NCBI GenBank assembly: GCA_003573635.1
Contig: QUTJ01031187.1
Span: 1-10,255 of the forward strand
Direction of reading: 5' to 3'
Source: Goniomonas avonlea
Lineage: Eukaryota; Cryptophyceae; Goniomonadida; Goniomonadaceae
DNA length: 10,255 nt
Position numbers and translations under genes: made by a program. Shown here piece by piece: positions 1 to 7,600 of this stretch (positions within the stretch are counted from its first letter, which is position 1; every line of letters begins with the position of its first letter). The notes under the pieces were generated by a model. It was not told the DNA's origin. It searched no databases and saw nothing but the letters and a program-made list of their open reading frames with translations.

Positions 1-35
<35 letters not shown>

Positions 36-52
36 TCTCTCTCTCTCTCTCT
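1..52. repeat. CT microsatellite at the window start
   Basis: The window opens with almost uninterrupted CT dinucleotides, broken only by two TTCTCT interruptions. Together with the GA tract at the other end this suggests that the contig was broken at simple repeats during assembly. Positions 53-200 continue as pyrimidine-rich sequence without a recognisable exon. Confidence 0.95.
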
Positions 53-211
53 CATTGCCTACCCCTCTTCCACCACTTGCATCCTGTCTCCCTCACTTCA
101 TCACTTCCTTATGTCCACCTTCTCTCTTCTTTCAGTTTCTCAACCTACAAGGTGGCGACAGCTCAAACTGTCTACTCAGTTTCAAGCCATTGACCACAAA
201 CGGATAATAAT

Positions 212-383
212 TGATTACAAAACTGTGTAACCAGTTTAAGCTTCCCCCACCTCCTGTTGGCGTTTTGCTCGACCCTTGCGTTTTGCGTCACAGTTTCAAA
301 AGATGTTCTGACCATCGATTCCAAACCATAATCATATTCTCAATGATTACAAAACTGTGGACCCAATTGCTTGCTCGACCCTT
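212..383 (+). repeat. Diverged direct duplication, two copies
   Basis: The 16-mer TGATTACAAAACTGTG occurs at 212-227 and again at 344-359. The 11-mer GCTCGACCCTT occurs at 267-277 and again at 373-383, each copy followed by a TTTTGCGT-type sequence. The order is kept but the spacing differs (132 versus 106 bp), so this is an old duplication with an indel between the two shared blocks. The second copy runs directly into the MITE that starts at 401. No coding function is apparent, and the short open frame across it looks accidental. Confidence 0.7.
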
Positions 384-544
384 TTGCGTTGTGCGTCTAA
401 GAGCAACTCCACCGGTTCGCCATCGCCGTAGTCAAATATGCCGAATCGCCATTTTGGCTTGCCAAATATGACAAGCAATTCGGCAATTTGGGCCAATTGG
501 AGGCAAATATGACAAACCGGTGGGGTTGTCATCAGTGCCGTAGT

Positions 545-705
545 ATGCTGTTTCTGCAATCTGAATTTAGACGAGGCCCGATCTAAATTCAGACGAGGTC
601 CACAGGACTTTTTGACGTGGCGATTAGAAAATATTTTTTTTTGACGGTCCGTTCGTCAGAATTCAGACGAGGCGCTGGTCTGAATTCAGATTGCAGAAAC
701 AGCAT
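545..705. mobile_element. Nested second foldback element inside the MITE
   Basis: The left end ATGCTGTTTCTGCAATC and the right end GATTGCAGAAACAGCAT are perfect inverted complements. The match continues to about 28 bp with one mismatch. AGT flanks both sides (542-544 and 706-708). Removing the 161-bp segment and one AGT restores a sequence matching the neighbouring tandem unit (GTGCCGTAGT joined to CATATTTGGCC, against CTGCCATAGT followed by CATATTTGGCC at 762-781), so the empty site is visible within the window. The interior repeats a motif of the form ATTYAGACGAGG three times (about 565, 586 and 662). No open frame of note. Confidence 0.75.
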
Positions 706-820
706 AGTCATATTTGGCCATATTTTGGCGATGACAACGACCGGTGGAATTGGCTCTCATCACTGCCATAGTCATATTTGGCCATAATTTGGCGATGACA
801 ACGACCGGTGGAATTGGCTC
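703..820 (+). repeat. 64-bp tandem duplication at the right end of the MITE
   Basis: A unit beginning CATAGTCATATTTGGCCATA and ending with the terminal sequence CCGGTGGAATTGGCTCT occurs at 703-766 and again from 767 to the element end. The copies differ mainly by TATTTT versus TAATTT. Module junctions read ATCASTGCC in both the intact and the interrupted copy, which suggests stepwise duplication of the terminal module. Confidence 0.85.
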
Positions 821-882
821 TAAGCCTCGGGCCTCACAGGACAAGTGCGGAGCGGACTACGGCCCTGTGATTACTGTGGTTA

Positions 883-1359
883 TTGTCTTGGCCCGCCACG
901 CTGCTGCCGACCCCACTCTCGAACCGCATGTTGGAAAGGTGAGCGCGTGTTGGAAAGGTGTGCGCTATGTGTAGTTGAGTCGGATGGTTATTGTCTTGGC
1001 CCGGCACGCTGCCGCCGACCCCACTCCGAACCGCATGTTGGTAAGGTGAGCGCATGTGTGCTTGTGTGCGCGCACGTTGAAAGGTCCTGGTGTTTGTCTT
1101 GGCCCGCCACGCTGCTGCCGACCCCACCCTCGAACCGCATGTTGGAAAGGTGCCCCCCTCCCCCTCTCTCTGAGAGCCTCTCCAGTGTCTGCTCCCCCAG
1201 CTTGCATGTTGGAAAGGTGAGCGCGTGTTGGAAAGGTGCGTGTTCCAACCGCATGTTGGAAAGGCGTCCTTGTGCGCGCTGTGTAGTTTAGTCGGATGGT
1301 GTTTGTCTTGGCCCGCCACGCTGCTGCCGACCCCACTCTCGGACCGCATGTTGGAAAGT
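883..1359 (+). repeat. GC-rich minisatellite, period about 105 bp
   Basis: A block of about 57 bp beginning TTGTCTTGGCCCGCCACGCT and ending GCATGTTGGAAAGGTG recurs at about 883-940, 991-1047, 1094-1151 and 1303-1359. The starts are spaced 108, 103 and 209 bp, so one unit in the middle is degenerate. Between blocks, shorter motifs TGTTGGAAAGGTG and GTCGGATGGT also repeat. The array is open in several frames on both strands (up to 193 codons), but those frames simply translate the repeat, so I do not call genes in it. It probably lies in an intron of the splicing-factor gene whose last exons follow. Confidence 0.85.
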
Positions 1360-1396
1360 GTGCGCGCATGTGCGTGTGTGCGCGCATGTGCGTGTG
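1358..1396 (+). repeat. Alternating purine-pyrimidine tract, 18-bp unit twice
   Basis: GTGTGCGCGCATGTGCGT is present twice in perfect tandem (1358-1375 and 1376-1393), followed by GTG. Strict purine-pyrimidine alternation rich in GC and GT steps is the classic composition for left-handed Z-DNA. It forms the downstream edge of the minisatellite. Confidence 0.8.
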
Positions 1397-1470
1397 AATA
1401 GCTGAGAGTGACCAAAATTTAGACTCATATTTGTGAAAAGGTCAACAGATGCTGATGCGATTTTTCACAG

Positions 1471-1851
1471 GTGTTTGTGGAGTTTCAAGATCTGGTGTCT
1501 GCTTCCAAGGCTCAAACCGGCCTGCACAAGCAGAAGGTGTCTTTCTTTCTTCTCCTATGCTCCTTGATCTGATTTTGTTCTCTGCTTCTTGATGTTGTCG
1601 TCCCGCGTTGTATTCACACGCGAGCTTGGCAGTTCGACGAGCGCGAGGTTCAAGCGTGCTTTTTCGCGGATGAGGAGTATCGCACACTCAAGGCTGCCAT
1701 AACCGCCATCGATCCTGCCGCTACTGCCCCAGTTATTTTGCCTCCTGCAGAGGAGGGCGCGGATGGTGACGGTAACGCTCCTCCGCCTGAGGCGGCGGCT
1801 CCGGACACGGCGGCGGCTCCGGACACGGCGGCGGCTCCTGCCATGGACTGA
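1471..1851 (+). CDS. UHM-domain splicing factor (U2AF large-subunit/SPF45/PUF60-like), 3'-terminal exons only
   Basis: Two exons are visible: 1471-1536 (after acceptor TTTTTCACAG) and 1633-1851 (after CTTGGCAG), separated by a 96-bp GT-AG intron and ending in TGA at 1849-1851. The joined frame gives 94 residues. The first part (VFVEFQDLVSASKAQTGLH, then KQKFDEREVQACFF) matches the second half of a U2AF-homology motif: the beta strand with the RNP1-like VFVEF, the helix carrying KA, and the RXF-loop region. UHM proteins such as U2AF65, SPF45/RBM17 and PUF60 bind tryptophan-containing ULM peptides and help define 3' splice sites in the nucleus. After the domain comes an alanine/proline/acid-rich tail of about 50 residues with the repeat APDTAA, longer than usual for U2AF65. 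The RXF position reads QKF, so its arginine is missing. The 5' part of the gene lies outside the window, and which UHM family it belongs to is open. Confidence 0.75.
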
Positions 1852-2230
1852 ACACGTCCCGATTCATTGTGAGCCGTGCATGGCGGCACGGCGCCGTCAT
1901 TGTTAATTGAACTGGGAAATGTGAGGCGTGGACGCCACATGGAATGAAAATGCCAAATAGCGCTTCAGCATTGTTTTTCCGTTCACGGGCTGGACAGCCT
2001 AAAACCCGCAAGACCACTTGACCGGATTCGTTGCGACACCGTGCGAAGCTCATCCACCATTCATCATGAGGAATACGTGCCGACCGGACTGCGCTCTGGC
2101 GCTGCGACGTCGCTGATGTTGACCTCGTCGGTTCCAGAGAGCCGTTCGCTTTTGTCAGTCGGCCTCCCTCTACAGAGGACTGCTCTATTCAAGCGAATGT
2201 ATGGATCTCAAGAAAAGTATTTGAAATAAA
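1852..2230 (+). terminator. 3' UTR of the UHM gene with AATAAA polyadenylation signal
   Basis: No convincing coding sequence follows the TGA at 1849-1851. The first canonical AATAAA downstream is at 2225-2230, about 375 bp after the stop, and is followed by T-rich sequence (CTGTATTTAG). It is the best candidate polyadenylation signal for the upstream gene. Short frames on both strands here show no family resemblance. Confidence 0.5.
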
Positions 2231-2242
2231 CTGTATTTAGAA

Positions 2243-2536
2243 ATGGACGATCTCGTTCGCGTGTTTGCCCCAGTTCTGCATGTCCTGCACAAGCCTTCAG
2301 CGACGGACATGGAAAATGAAACACGGGAGAACACCTTGGAAGAGCCTCCCAAGGCAGAGTCATCTCCGAATTCCCTGGAGCCATCCTCTGTCTGTCTGAA
2401 CATGTGCATGTTCCACAGCTCCTGCTTGCGAGGGGCGGTCTGGACCAAAAGAGAGAACATCACAAAAATAGCTGCCAACAGCGAAGCGAAGACTGGCTGT
2501 ATGGGGCGACCTCGTACTACGCTAAAAGTTCGATAA
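2243..2536 (+). CDS. Uncertain 97-codon ORF just upstream of the aminotransferase
   Basis: The ATG has a good Kozak setting (A at -3, G at +4). The 97-codon frame starts MDDLVRVFAPVLHVLHKPSA and ends at TGA-type termination just before 2537, leaving 39 bp before the aminotransferase start. It is rich in E, N, S and T in the middle and has several cysteines, but no domain, transmembrane segment or repeat that I recognise. A longer opposite-strand frame covers the same DNA, so this may be chance openness, a 5' leader ORF of the aminotransferase mRNA, or a small independent gene. I recognise no homologue. Confidence 0.2.
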   Translation: MDDLVRVFAPVLHVLHKPSATDMENETRENTLEEPPKAESSPNSLEPSSVCLNMCMFHSSCLRGAVWTKRENITKIAANSEAKTGCMGRPRTTLKVR

Positions 2537-2575
2537 AGTCGTGCCGACGCAAGCCTTGCGCGAACCAATCGGGAG

Positions 2576-4027
2576 ATGGCGGCGGTGAAGGAGTTCCCAG
2601 GACCCAAGAGCGCTAAGGCTCTCGAGCAAATGAAGAAATATGTCGTGTGTGACCCTTGGCCATTTGTCATCGACCCCAAGAGATGCGACAGGCTGGAGCT
2701 TGCGACAATTGACAACCAGAAGGTCCTCGATTGGGGTGTGTGACATCGAGTTCTCCGCTGCCCTCTGGCTCACTCCTCCCAGGTGGTCTGTACGGATCTC
2801 TTCTCCTTTCGTACAATCACCCATGCACGAACACGCCAGAGATTCGCGAGAGGCTTGCCGATCAAAGTGTCAAGAGGTTCCCCAACCCAGATTTTCTGAC
2901 CCTCGACTGCCTTGCGTACTACGAGATGTTGTACGACCATGCTCCTATCGGCATGCGAAACCCGAAGCTCGAGGTGTATGTCATCAACTCCGGGGCTGAG
3001 GCCGTCGAAAACATGATGAAGTATATGATTCATTTGCACTGCGAGAAGCTCGCCAAGGCAGGAAAGACAGTGGGGGAGCAGAAGTTCTTGTATTTCGACG
3101 CCTCGTACCACGGGCGGACCGTTTTCACCCTTAACATCACTCACCTCAAGCAGGATCAGGTGTGACGTTTTCCTCAGTGTGGTTTTTGTATTTCGTTTTG
3201 ACAAAGCACGATAGGTCAGCATGGACGAGTACCACGGACTTGCGACACAGAACTTGCGCGTGCCCTTCCCTGCTGTTGATAACGACGCTCCGGACGAGGT
3301 CAACGATGCCAAAACTGACGAAGCTATCAAGATCATTGAAGCAATCATTGCCAAGCAGCCGGACGATATCGTCGGCGTCATCATCGAGCCGATGCAGGGT
3401 GCCGGTGGAAACCGCGTGGTCCAGAAGCGATTCATGCAGGAGCTTTCTAGGGTGTGTCATGAGAAGGAAATTTACCTTGGTTTCGACGAGGTCCAGACAT
3501 CGGGGGGTTGCTGTGGTGCGATGTTTGCGGTGGATCTCTTCGACCTCCCATACCCTCCGAGTGCCGTTGCGGTCGCGAAGAAGTGGGGGTGTGGTGCGGT
3601 CTTCTTGCTTGAGACTTTCGGCGACCTTGGACTGCTGGATTCCACTTGGGGTGGATCCCTCCCTGACATGGTGCGCGTGGTTGCCGAGGTCGAGTACATC
3701 GACAAACACAACCTCATCGCATCTGTGGAGTCAAAGACGGCACACTTGATCGGGTGCATCAAGAAGCTGCAAGCCGAGTTCCCGGGAATGATTTCCAATA
3801 TTCGCGGGCTGGGTCTGTACCAGGGCTGGACCATGCCCGCCGATGCGAAGAAGCTCTTGTCCGAGACCATGATGCAGGAGCAGCACACCTTCCTCCTCAG
3901 CGCGGGCCCGACCACGATCCGTCTCCGGCCGCCGATTGACGTCACCGAGGAGGAGATTAACGTTCTTGAGACCAAGCTGCGCGCTGGGCTGCAGTCAGTG
4001 GTCAAGCAGCTTGCGGCCTCCGCCTAA
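2576..4027 (+). CDS. lat: Class-III PLP aminotransferase, L-lysine 6-aminotransferase-like
   Basis: Exons 2576-2735, 2783-3159 and 3215-4027 join in frame (introns of 47 and 55 bp, GT-AG) into 449 residues, about the usual LAT length. LAT moves the epsilon-amino group of lysine to 2-oxoglutarate, giving alpha-aminoadipate 6-semialdehyde (cyclising to piperideine-6-carboxylate) and glutamate. Visible landmarks: SGAEAVEN at about 123-130 (cofactor phosphate loop), YHGRT at 162-166, IIEP with Glu237, FDEVQ with Asp270 pairing the pyridine nitrogen, AKKWGCG with the Schiff-base lysine probably Lys302, STWGG with Thr323, DMVR, and IRLRPP near the C-terminus. The STWGG...DMVR block favours LAT over GABA aminotransferase, the main alternative. 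An in-frame TAA 42 bp upstream and a strong Kozak context (GAGATGG) support this start. No clear mitochondrial presequence. The segment from the lysine to STWGG is about eight residues shorter than in actinobacterial LAT. Confidence 0.85.
2736..2782 (+). other. Aminotransferase intron 1 (47 bp)
   Basis: The donor GTGTGTGA follows codon 53 plus one base and the acceptor is CCTCCCAG. Splicing rebuilds a glycine codon and joins VLDW to GGLYGS, as expected across the start of the conserved fold. If retained, the upstream frame reaches TGA within four codons. Confidence 0.8.
3160..3214 (+). other. Aminotransferase intron 2 (55 bp)
   Basis: The donor is GTGTGACG and the acceptor is CACGATAG, both at codon boundaries, joining KQDQ to VSMDEYHG. 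The alternative acceptor four bases downstream (GTCAG) would shift the frame, so the first AG is preferred. Retention gives a stop two codons after the exon. Confidence 0.75.
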
Positions 4028-4628
4028 GCGGACTTGGTGTGCGCATTTGTTGTTGCCCATCTGTGATTTGCCAGATGAAAATTCTTACAAAATAAAAGAA
4101 TTCCGGCATCATTTTTTGTGTGTGCCAACCTCGACGAAACGAAACAAGCGAGAAAAATCACACGGTTTCAACGATTGCAAGTTTACTACAACTAAATACT
4201 AGCGAGGCTGATCTGGCAAGCGCCAGTCACATTATTGAGCGCAGGTCACAGCAGGTGTGAGCCTCAATGAGTCGCAAGGCCGCCATATGAGCATCGTCAT
4301 ATGGACAAGCTGCGCCCATATGAGCAAGCGCGGACACGCACCGCACGCCAACATAGGAGCGACACGGTCATCCTCGAATTAACACCACACAGGCCATCAC
4401 ACGAGACGACAGACGGCTACCACCGAAAAACAAGCACAAGTTTGCGGGCTCGGCCGTTTTTCCACATATGGACGAGCGAGCCGCGTCGTAGAGCGAACCG
4501 CGTGTTACAGATATGTTCGAGCCGCGTGTTACAACATATGCTCGAACGAGGCGCATGTCCGCTAGTGGACGAGCGAGCCGTGCGAAACATATGTTTGAGC
4601 AGGCGCGGGAGAACATACGGACCGGGTG
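4028..4628. other. Convergent intergenic region between aminotransferase and TBL1-like gene
   Basis: The two genes point at each other. The first 100 bp hold the aminotransferase 3' UTR. From about 4284 the region consists of degenerate CATATG-containing repeats, described separately. I see no canonical AATAAA on the minus strand for the TBL1-like gene, so its polyadenylation site is undetermined. Short frames here look random. Confidence 0.6.
4091..4096 (+). terminator. AATAAA polyadenylation signal of the aminotransferase gene
   Basis: A canonical AATAAA lies 64 bp after the stop codon and is followed by a T/G-rich stretch (ATTTTTTGTGTGTG), a typical downstream element. Confidence 0.7.
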
Positions 4629-4640
4629 TTACAACATGCG
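4284..4640. repeat. Degenerate CATATG / GTGTTACAACAT repeat block
   Basis: CATATG occurs six times (4284, 4298, 4317, 4465, 4535, 4588) within about 310 bp. Around it recur CATATGAGCA, CATATGGAC plus AAGC or GAGC, GACGAGCGAGCCG (4471 and 4569) and GTGTTACA (about 4502, 4526 and 4626). The last copy, GTGTTACAACATGCGG, includes the stop codon and final codons of the TBL1-like gene on the other strand. No transposon ends or target duplications were recognised. Confidence 0.7.
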
Positions 4641-7600
4641 GAAGTCGAGGACCGAGATGGCGTTATTGCTAAAACATGCTGCCACCTGCCAAGAGCTGTG
4701 TGAGAGCTACGGACGATGAGTTGAGGGAGAAAGAAGGAGGCAAAGGGAGTGAGGATTCGAGCTTGAGTAGAGCAGGGGGAAGATAGAGATAGATGGATAG
4801 TGAGAGGGAGAGAGAGTGAGGCGGAGAGTGGGAGAGAGAGTGAGAGAGGCGAGAGAGAGAGAGGGAACGAGACAGGACAGAAGGGAGAGGAGAGAGGAAA
4901 GAAAGAGTGAGAAGAGAGTGTGAGAGCGAGTGTGAAAGAGAATAAGGGTGAGAATAAGTGAGGAGAGAGTGGGGAGAGGAGAGAGGAGGTGCGTGTAAGA
5001 GTGTGTGAGAGAGCAGGAGAAGTGAGGGGCGTACCCGATCCCCGGCAGGGTTCCAACACACTTCAAAAATCCCACCCCCACCCTTGTACGACTTGATCAC
5101 CGTCCCGTCCTTCACCGACCATATGTTAAGCGTCTTATCAAAAGAACCCGATGCCAGGTAGTCCCCGTTGGGTGAGAACGCCACGGAATACACTGGTTCT
5201 CTGTTGTGCTGGGATTACCATGATGCCACGATCACCACTATCCACAATTCCACCCAAGCTGGTCCACATTCCACAATTCCATGATGAGGCATCACAGAGT
5301 TAGGAGCTGATCATAGCGAGGGAGAGAGGGGGGGGGGGGGGAGAGATCTTTCAAGCCCACTAGGAACTGCATAGCAGCCACAGATCCGTAGATCTGCCTA
5401 GAGGCAAAGGCGAACGAGAGAAGAGAGTCGAGGGAGAGGGAGAGGAGAGAAGAGAGGGAGAGAAGAGAGGGAGAGAAGAGAGGGAGCGAGAAAAAGAGGA
5501 GAGGGAAAAAGAAGCCAAAAAATAACTCCACGCACGTGTGCTTTCGTAGCGTTTGAACACACTCGCCGCGCTCTGGTTCAAACAATTTGATGGTGGCGTC
5601 AAATGATGCAGTCGCTAGCAAAAGTCTGCGGAGGTCAGAGTCAGAAATACGACGTAGTCGCGAAAGAAAATGTTAAGGCTTCACACGACCGATGTCGTGT
5701 TTCATCGGTCGTTCTGTCGGTCTGAATGTTCGATCTGAACGAGCATCGAATGTTCGATCTGACATGTTCGGTCTGAATATTCGTTCTGAATGTTCGAACA
5801 GAGCGCGCGCGCACACGCACGCACGCACACGCACGCACACGCGCAGAGAGAGAGAGGGGGGGGGGAGAGGTGGAGGAGCATGAGGCTGCGATGCTGGCGC
5901 AGAGGGCGGGGTTTTTGACATTTTCTTTACACACATCTTCTGATCAGTCTGTCTCTGCCTGCCTGCCTCTCTGCCCTACGTTGCGACGAGGTCTTGGACT
6001 GAAATTAGGGTCATAAACTCCAGTCGTAGATGTGAAAGAGACAGTGCAAAGACCGGGATACTCGCCCTCACTGACCCACTCAAATCGCCTATTCACCCAC
6101 AGATCGTCACCCACAGATCGAAACCACCTTGGCAAACGAACAACTGAACCTTTGTCGCACGGTTCATAGCGTTGATAGTACAAGGACATCGTGGTATGAA
6201 CGGACCCATGTTTCGAGGTGAACTGTGGATAAGGACTCACGCATTGTGCGGGCAGTTTGGGTTTAACAATGTCTAAAAGAACCCACAGTTGGTTCACACT
6301 AATCGTCAAGTGACTCACGGTTTGTTCGGGTTAACAGTGCCGGGCCCAGTTGGACTCCATTTGATGGTGTAAATCTCCTTGGTATGGCCACGGAGATCGT
6401 GCAGAGCGTCATCCTGCTTCAGCGACCAAATTTTGGTCGTGAAGTCATCTGAGCACGAAGCAAGCAAGGTGCCCGTAGGATCCCATTTTACCGAGTTGAC
6501 CTCGTCCTGGAGAATGTATCAGATAGCAAGAATCGACGAACTGACAGAGTGTATTCAATCAGCCAGGAACCGCGGTGGGACGAACCCAACAGATCAGTCT
6601 GGCACAGCACCAAGCAGAACAGCACAAAATCAAAGGTGCCGAATGAGCGATAGCCCGTTGCCATGCCCTGGCGAATCATATCCACCTAGGGCCTTCTGGT
6701 TGACTACGTTAACGAATTCCTACGTTTCCCCCAGAGATAGCAGACCAATGATCTGATCTGGGAGGAAATCGGCTACTTTGTGGTCGCGCTCGAGTTTCAA
6801 TCCTGGACCAATCATCAACAAAAACATCGGCCGAAAGGAAACATGGAGAACCTCCCGGATTGTTCTGGGAAAGTTCCAGACAGAGACATGAAGAAGACAA
6901 GGAAAATTCTATCCAGGGGGAATGTCGAAGGATTTTTTCTATCGAGGGCGCACCGAATGTTTGAAAGTCTTGAGCGGTGCTTCTTCACCCAGTTTACACA
7001 CATGGATGGTCTTGTCTGTCGAGCAGGTAGCAAACGTATTGTGCAGGCCCCAATCCACGTCCAATACAGGGGCTGCGCCAGAGAGTCAGCGGGAGGGACT
7101 CTAACCGAAGGCGGACCTGTATGAAATTGAAACTGCTGCTTCACGTCGCCGGTTTTCGAGTCCCACACGACCGCTGTCTTATCCACTGATCCACTCAGCA
7201 CCATGCCACCCTGCGGAAAACGTCATTATTCCGCAACAGCATGATCAAGAGATCCGCAGTCTGAAGCAAAACCCGACCTGCTTGCTCCATTTAAGCGAAA
7301 ATATAGGCCCCTTATGGCGCTTCAAGGTCATCAGCAGCTGCCCCTGGTCGTTCCAGATGCGCCCGAATCCATCGTACGCTCCCGTCGCGAGGTACTGGCC
7401 ATCCGACTGGCAAGGGGTAAGTTCCACGAACGAACTAAACTCGAAGACTTACACTCCAGTCCAAGGTTGTCACATCCCTGCTCTTTTCCCCGGACATGTT
7501 CACGTGGTCCAAAACATGACAGGAAGTGGAAGTCACTGCAGATGGCCCACTGTCCCCTGCTCTACATATCAGAGGATGACATTGTCAAGGCACCATGAAA

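Larger units (their letters stand above)
401..820. mobile_element. MITE-like foldback element with TAA target duplication (PIF/Harbinger-like)
   Basis: The element starts GAGCAACTCCACCGGTTCG and its right end, read on the other strand, is GAGCCAATTCCACCGGTCG, giving imperfect terminal inverted repeats of about 19 bp. Both ends are flanked by TAA (398-400 and 821-823). A three-base TWA target duplication is the hallmark of PIF/Harbinger transposons, so I assign it there tentatively. There is no transposase frame, so it is non-autonomous. Positions 401-530 also fold back on themselves (ends GAGCAACTCCACCGG and CCGGTGGGGTTGTC), so the element may have grown by repeating its terminal module. It is interrupted by a second element at 545-705. 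Confidence 0.75.
5626..6318 (-). other. TBL1-like intron 11 (693 bp), repeat-bearing
   Basis: This is the longest intron of the gene, from donor CC|GTGAGTC to acceptor TGACCTCCGCAG. It contains a hairpin at 5685-5712, a 13-bp repeat family at 5720-5798, a CA/CG repeat at 5802-5845, a G10 run at 5856-5865, and a perfect 14-bp tandem duplication TCACCCACAGATCG at 6093-6106 and 6107-6120. A 124-codon frame runs from the donor into the intron but resembles no family and is presumably chance. Confidence 0.8.

Noticed and set aside
120-165. Short upstream exon of the UHM gene after a TTCTTTCAG acceptor-like site at about 134
   Set aside because: The sequence before the next GT would encode only about five residues that do not match the expected UHM N-terminal half.
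834-1415. Long overlapping open frames on both strands (up to 193 codons)
   Set aside because: They translate the minisatellite. Several frames are open at once on both strands, there is no domain, and the residues repeat with the DNA unit.
2185-2715. 176-codon minus-strand frame opposite the aminotransferase leader and exon 1
   Set aside because: It overlaps a well-supported exon on the other strand, shows no recognisable domain and has no clear promoter context.
2770-4005. Several antisense frames opposite aminotransferase exons 2 and 3
   Set aside because: These are shadows of a coding strand with strong codon bias. The sense frame has the catalytic motifs.
4562-5193. Minus-strand frames rich in Ser, Leu, His and Pro across 4700-5030
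   Set aside because: They are read-through of the polypyrimidine intron 13 from the adjacent WD40 exon. A GT-AG junction with the correct homologous C-terminus exists.
5944-6318. 124-codon minus-strand frame starting at the donor of intron 11
   Set aside because: It is simply the exon 11 frame region entering the intron in another phase. It has no homology, and skipping it joins two exact WD40 exons.
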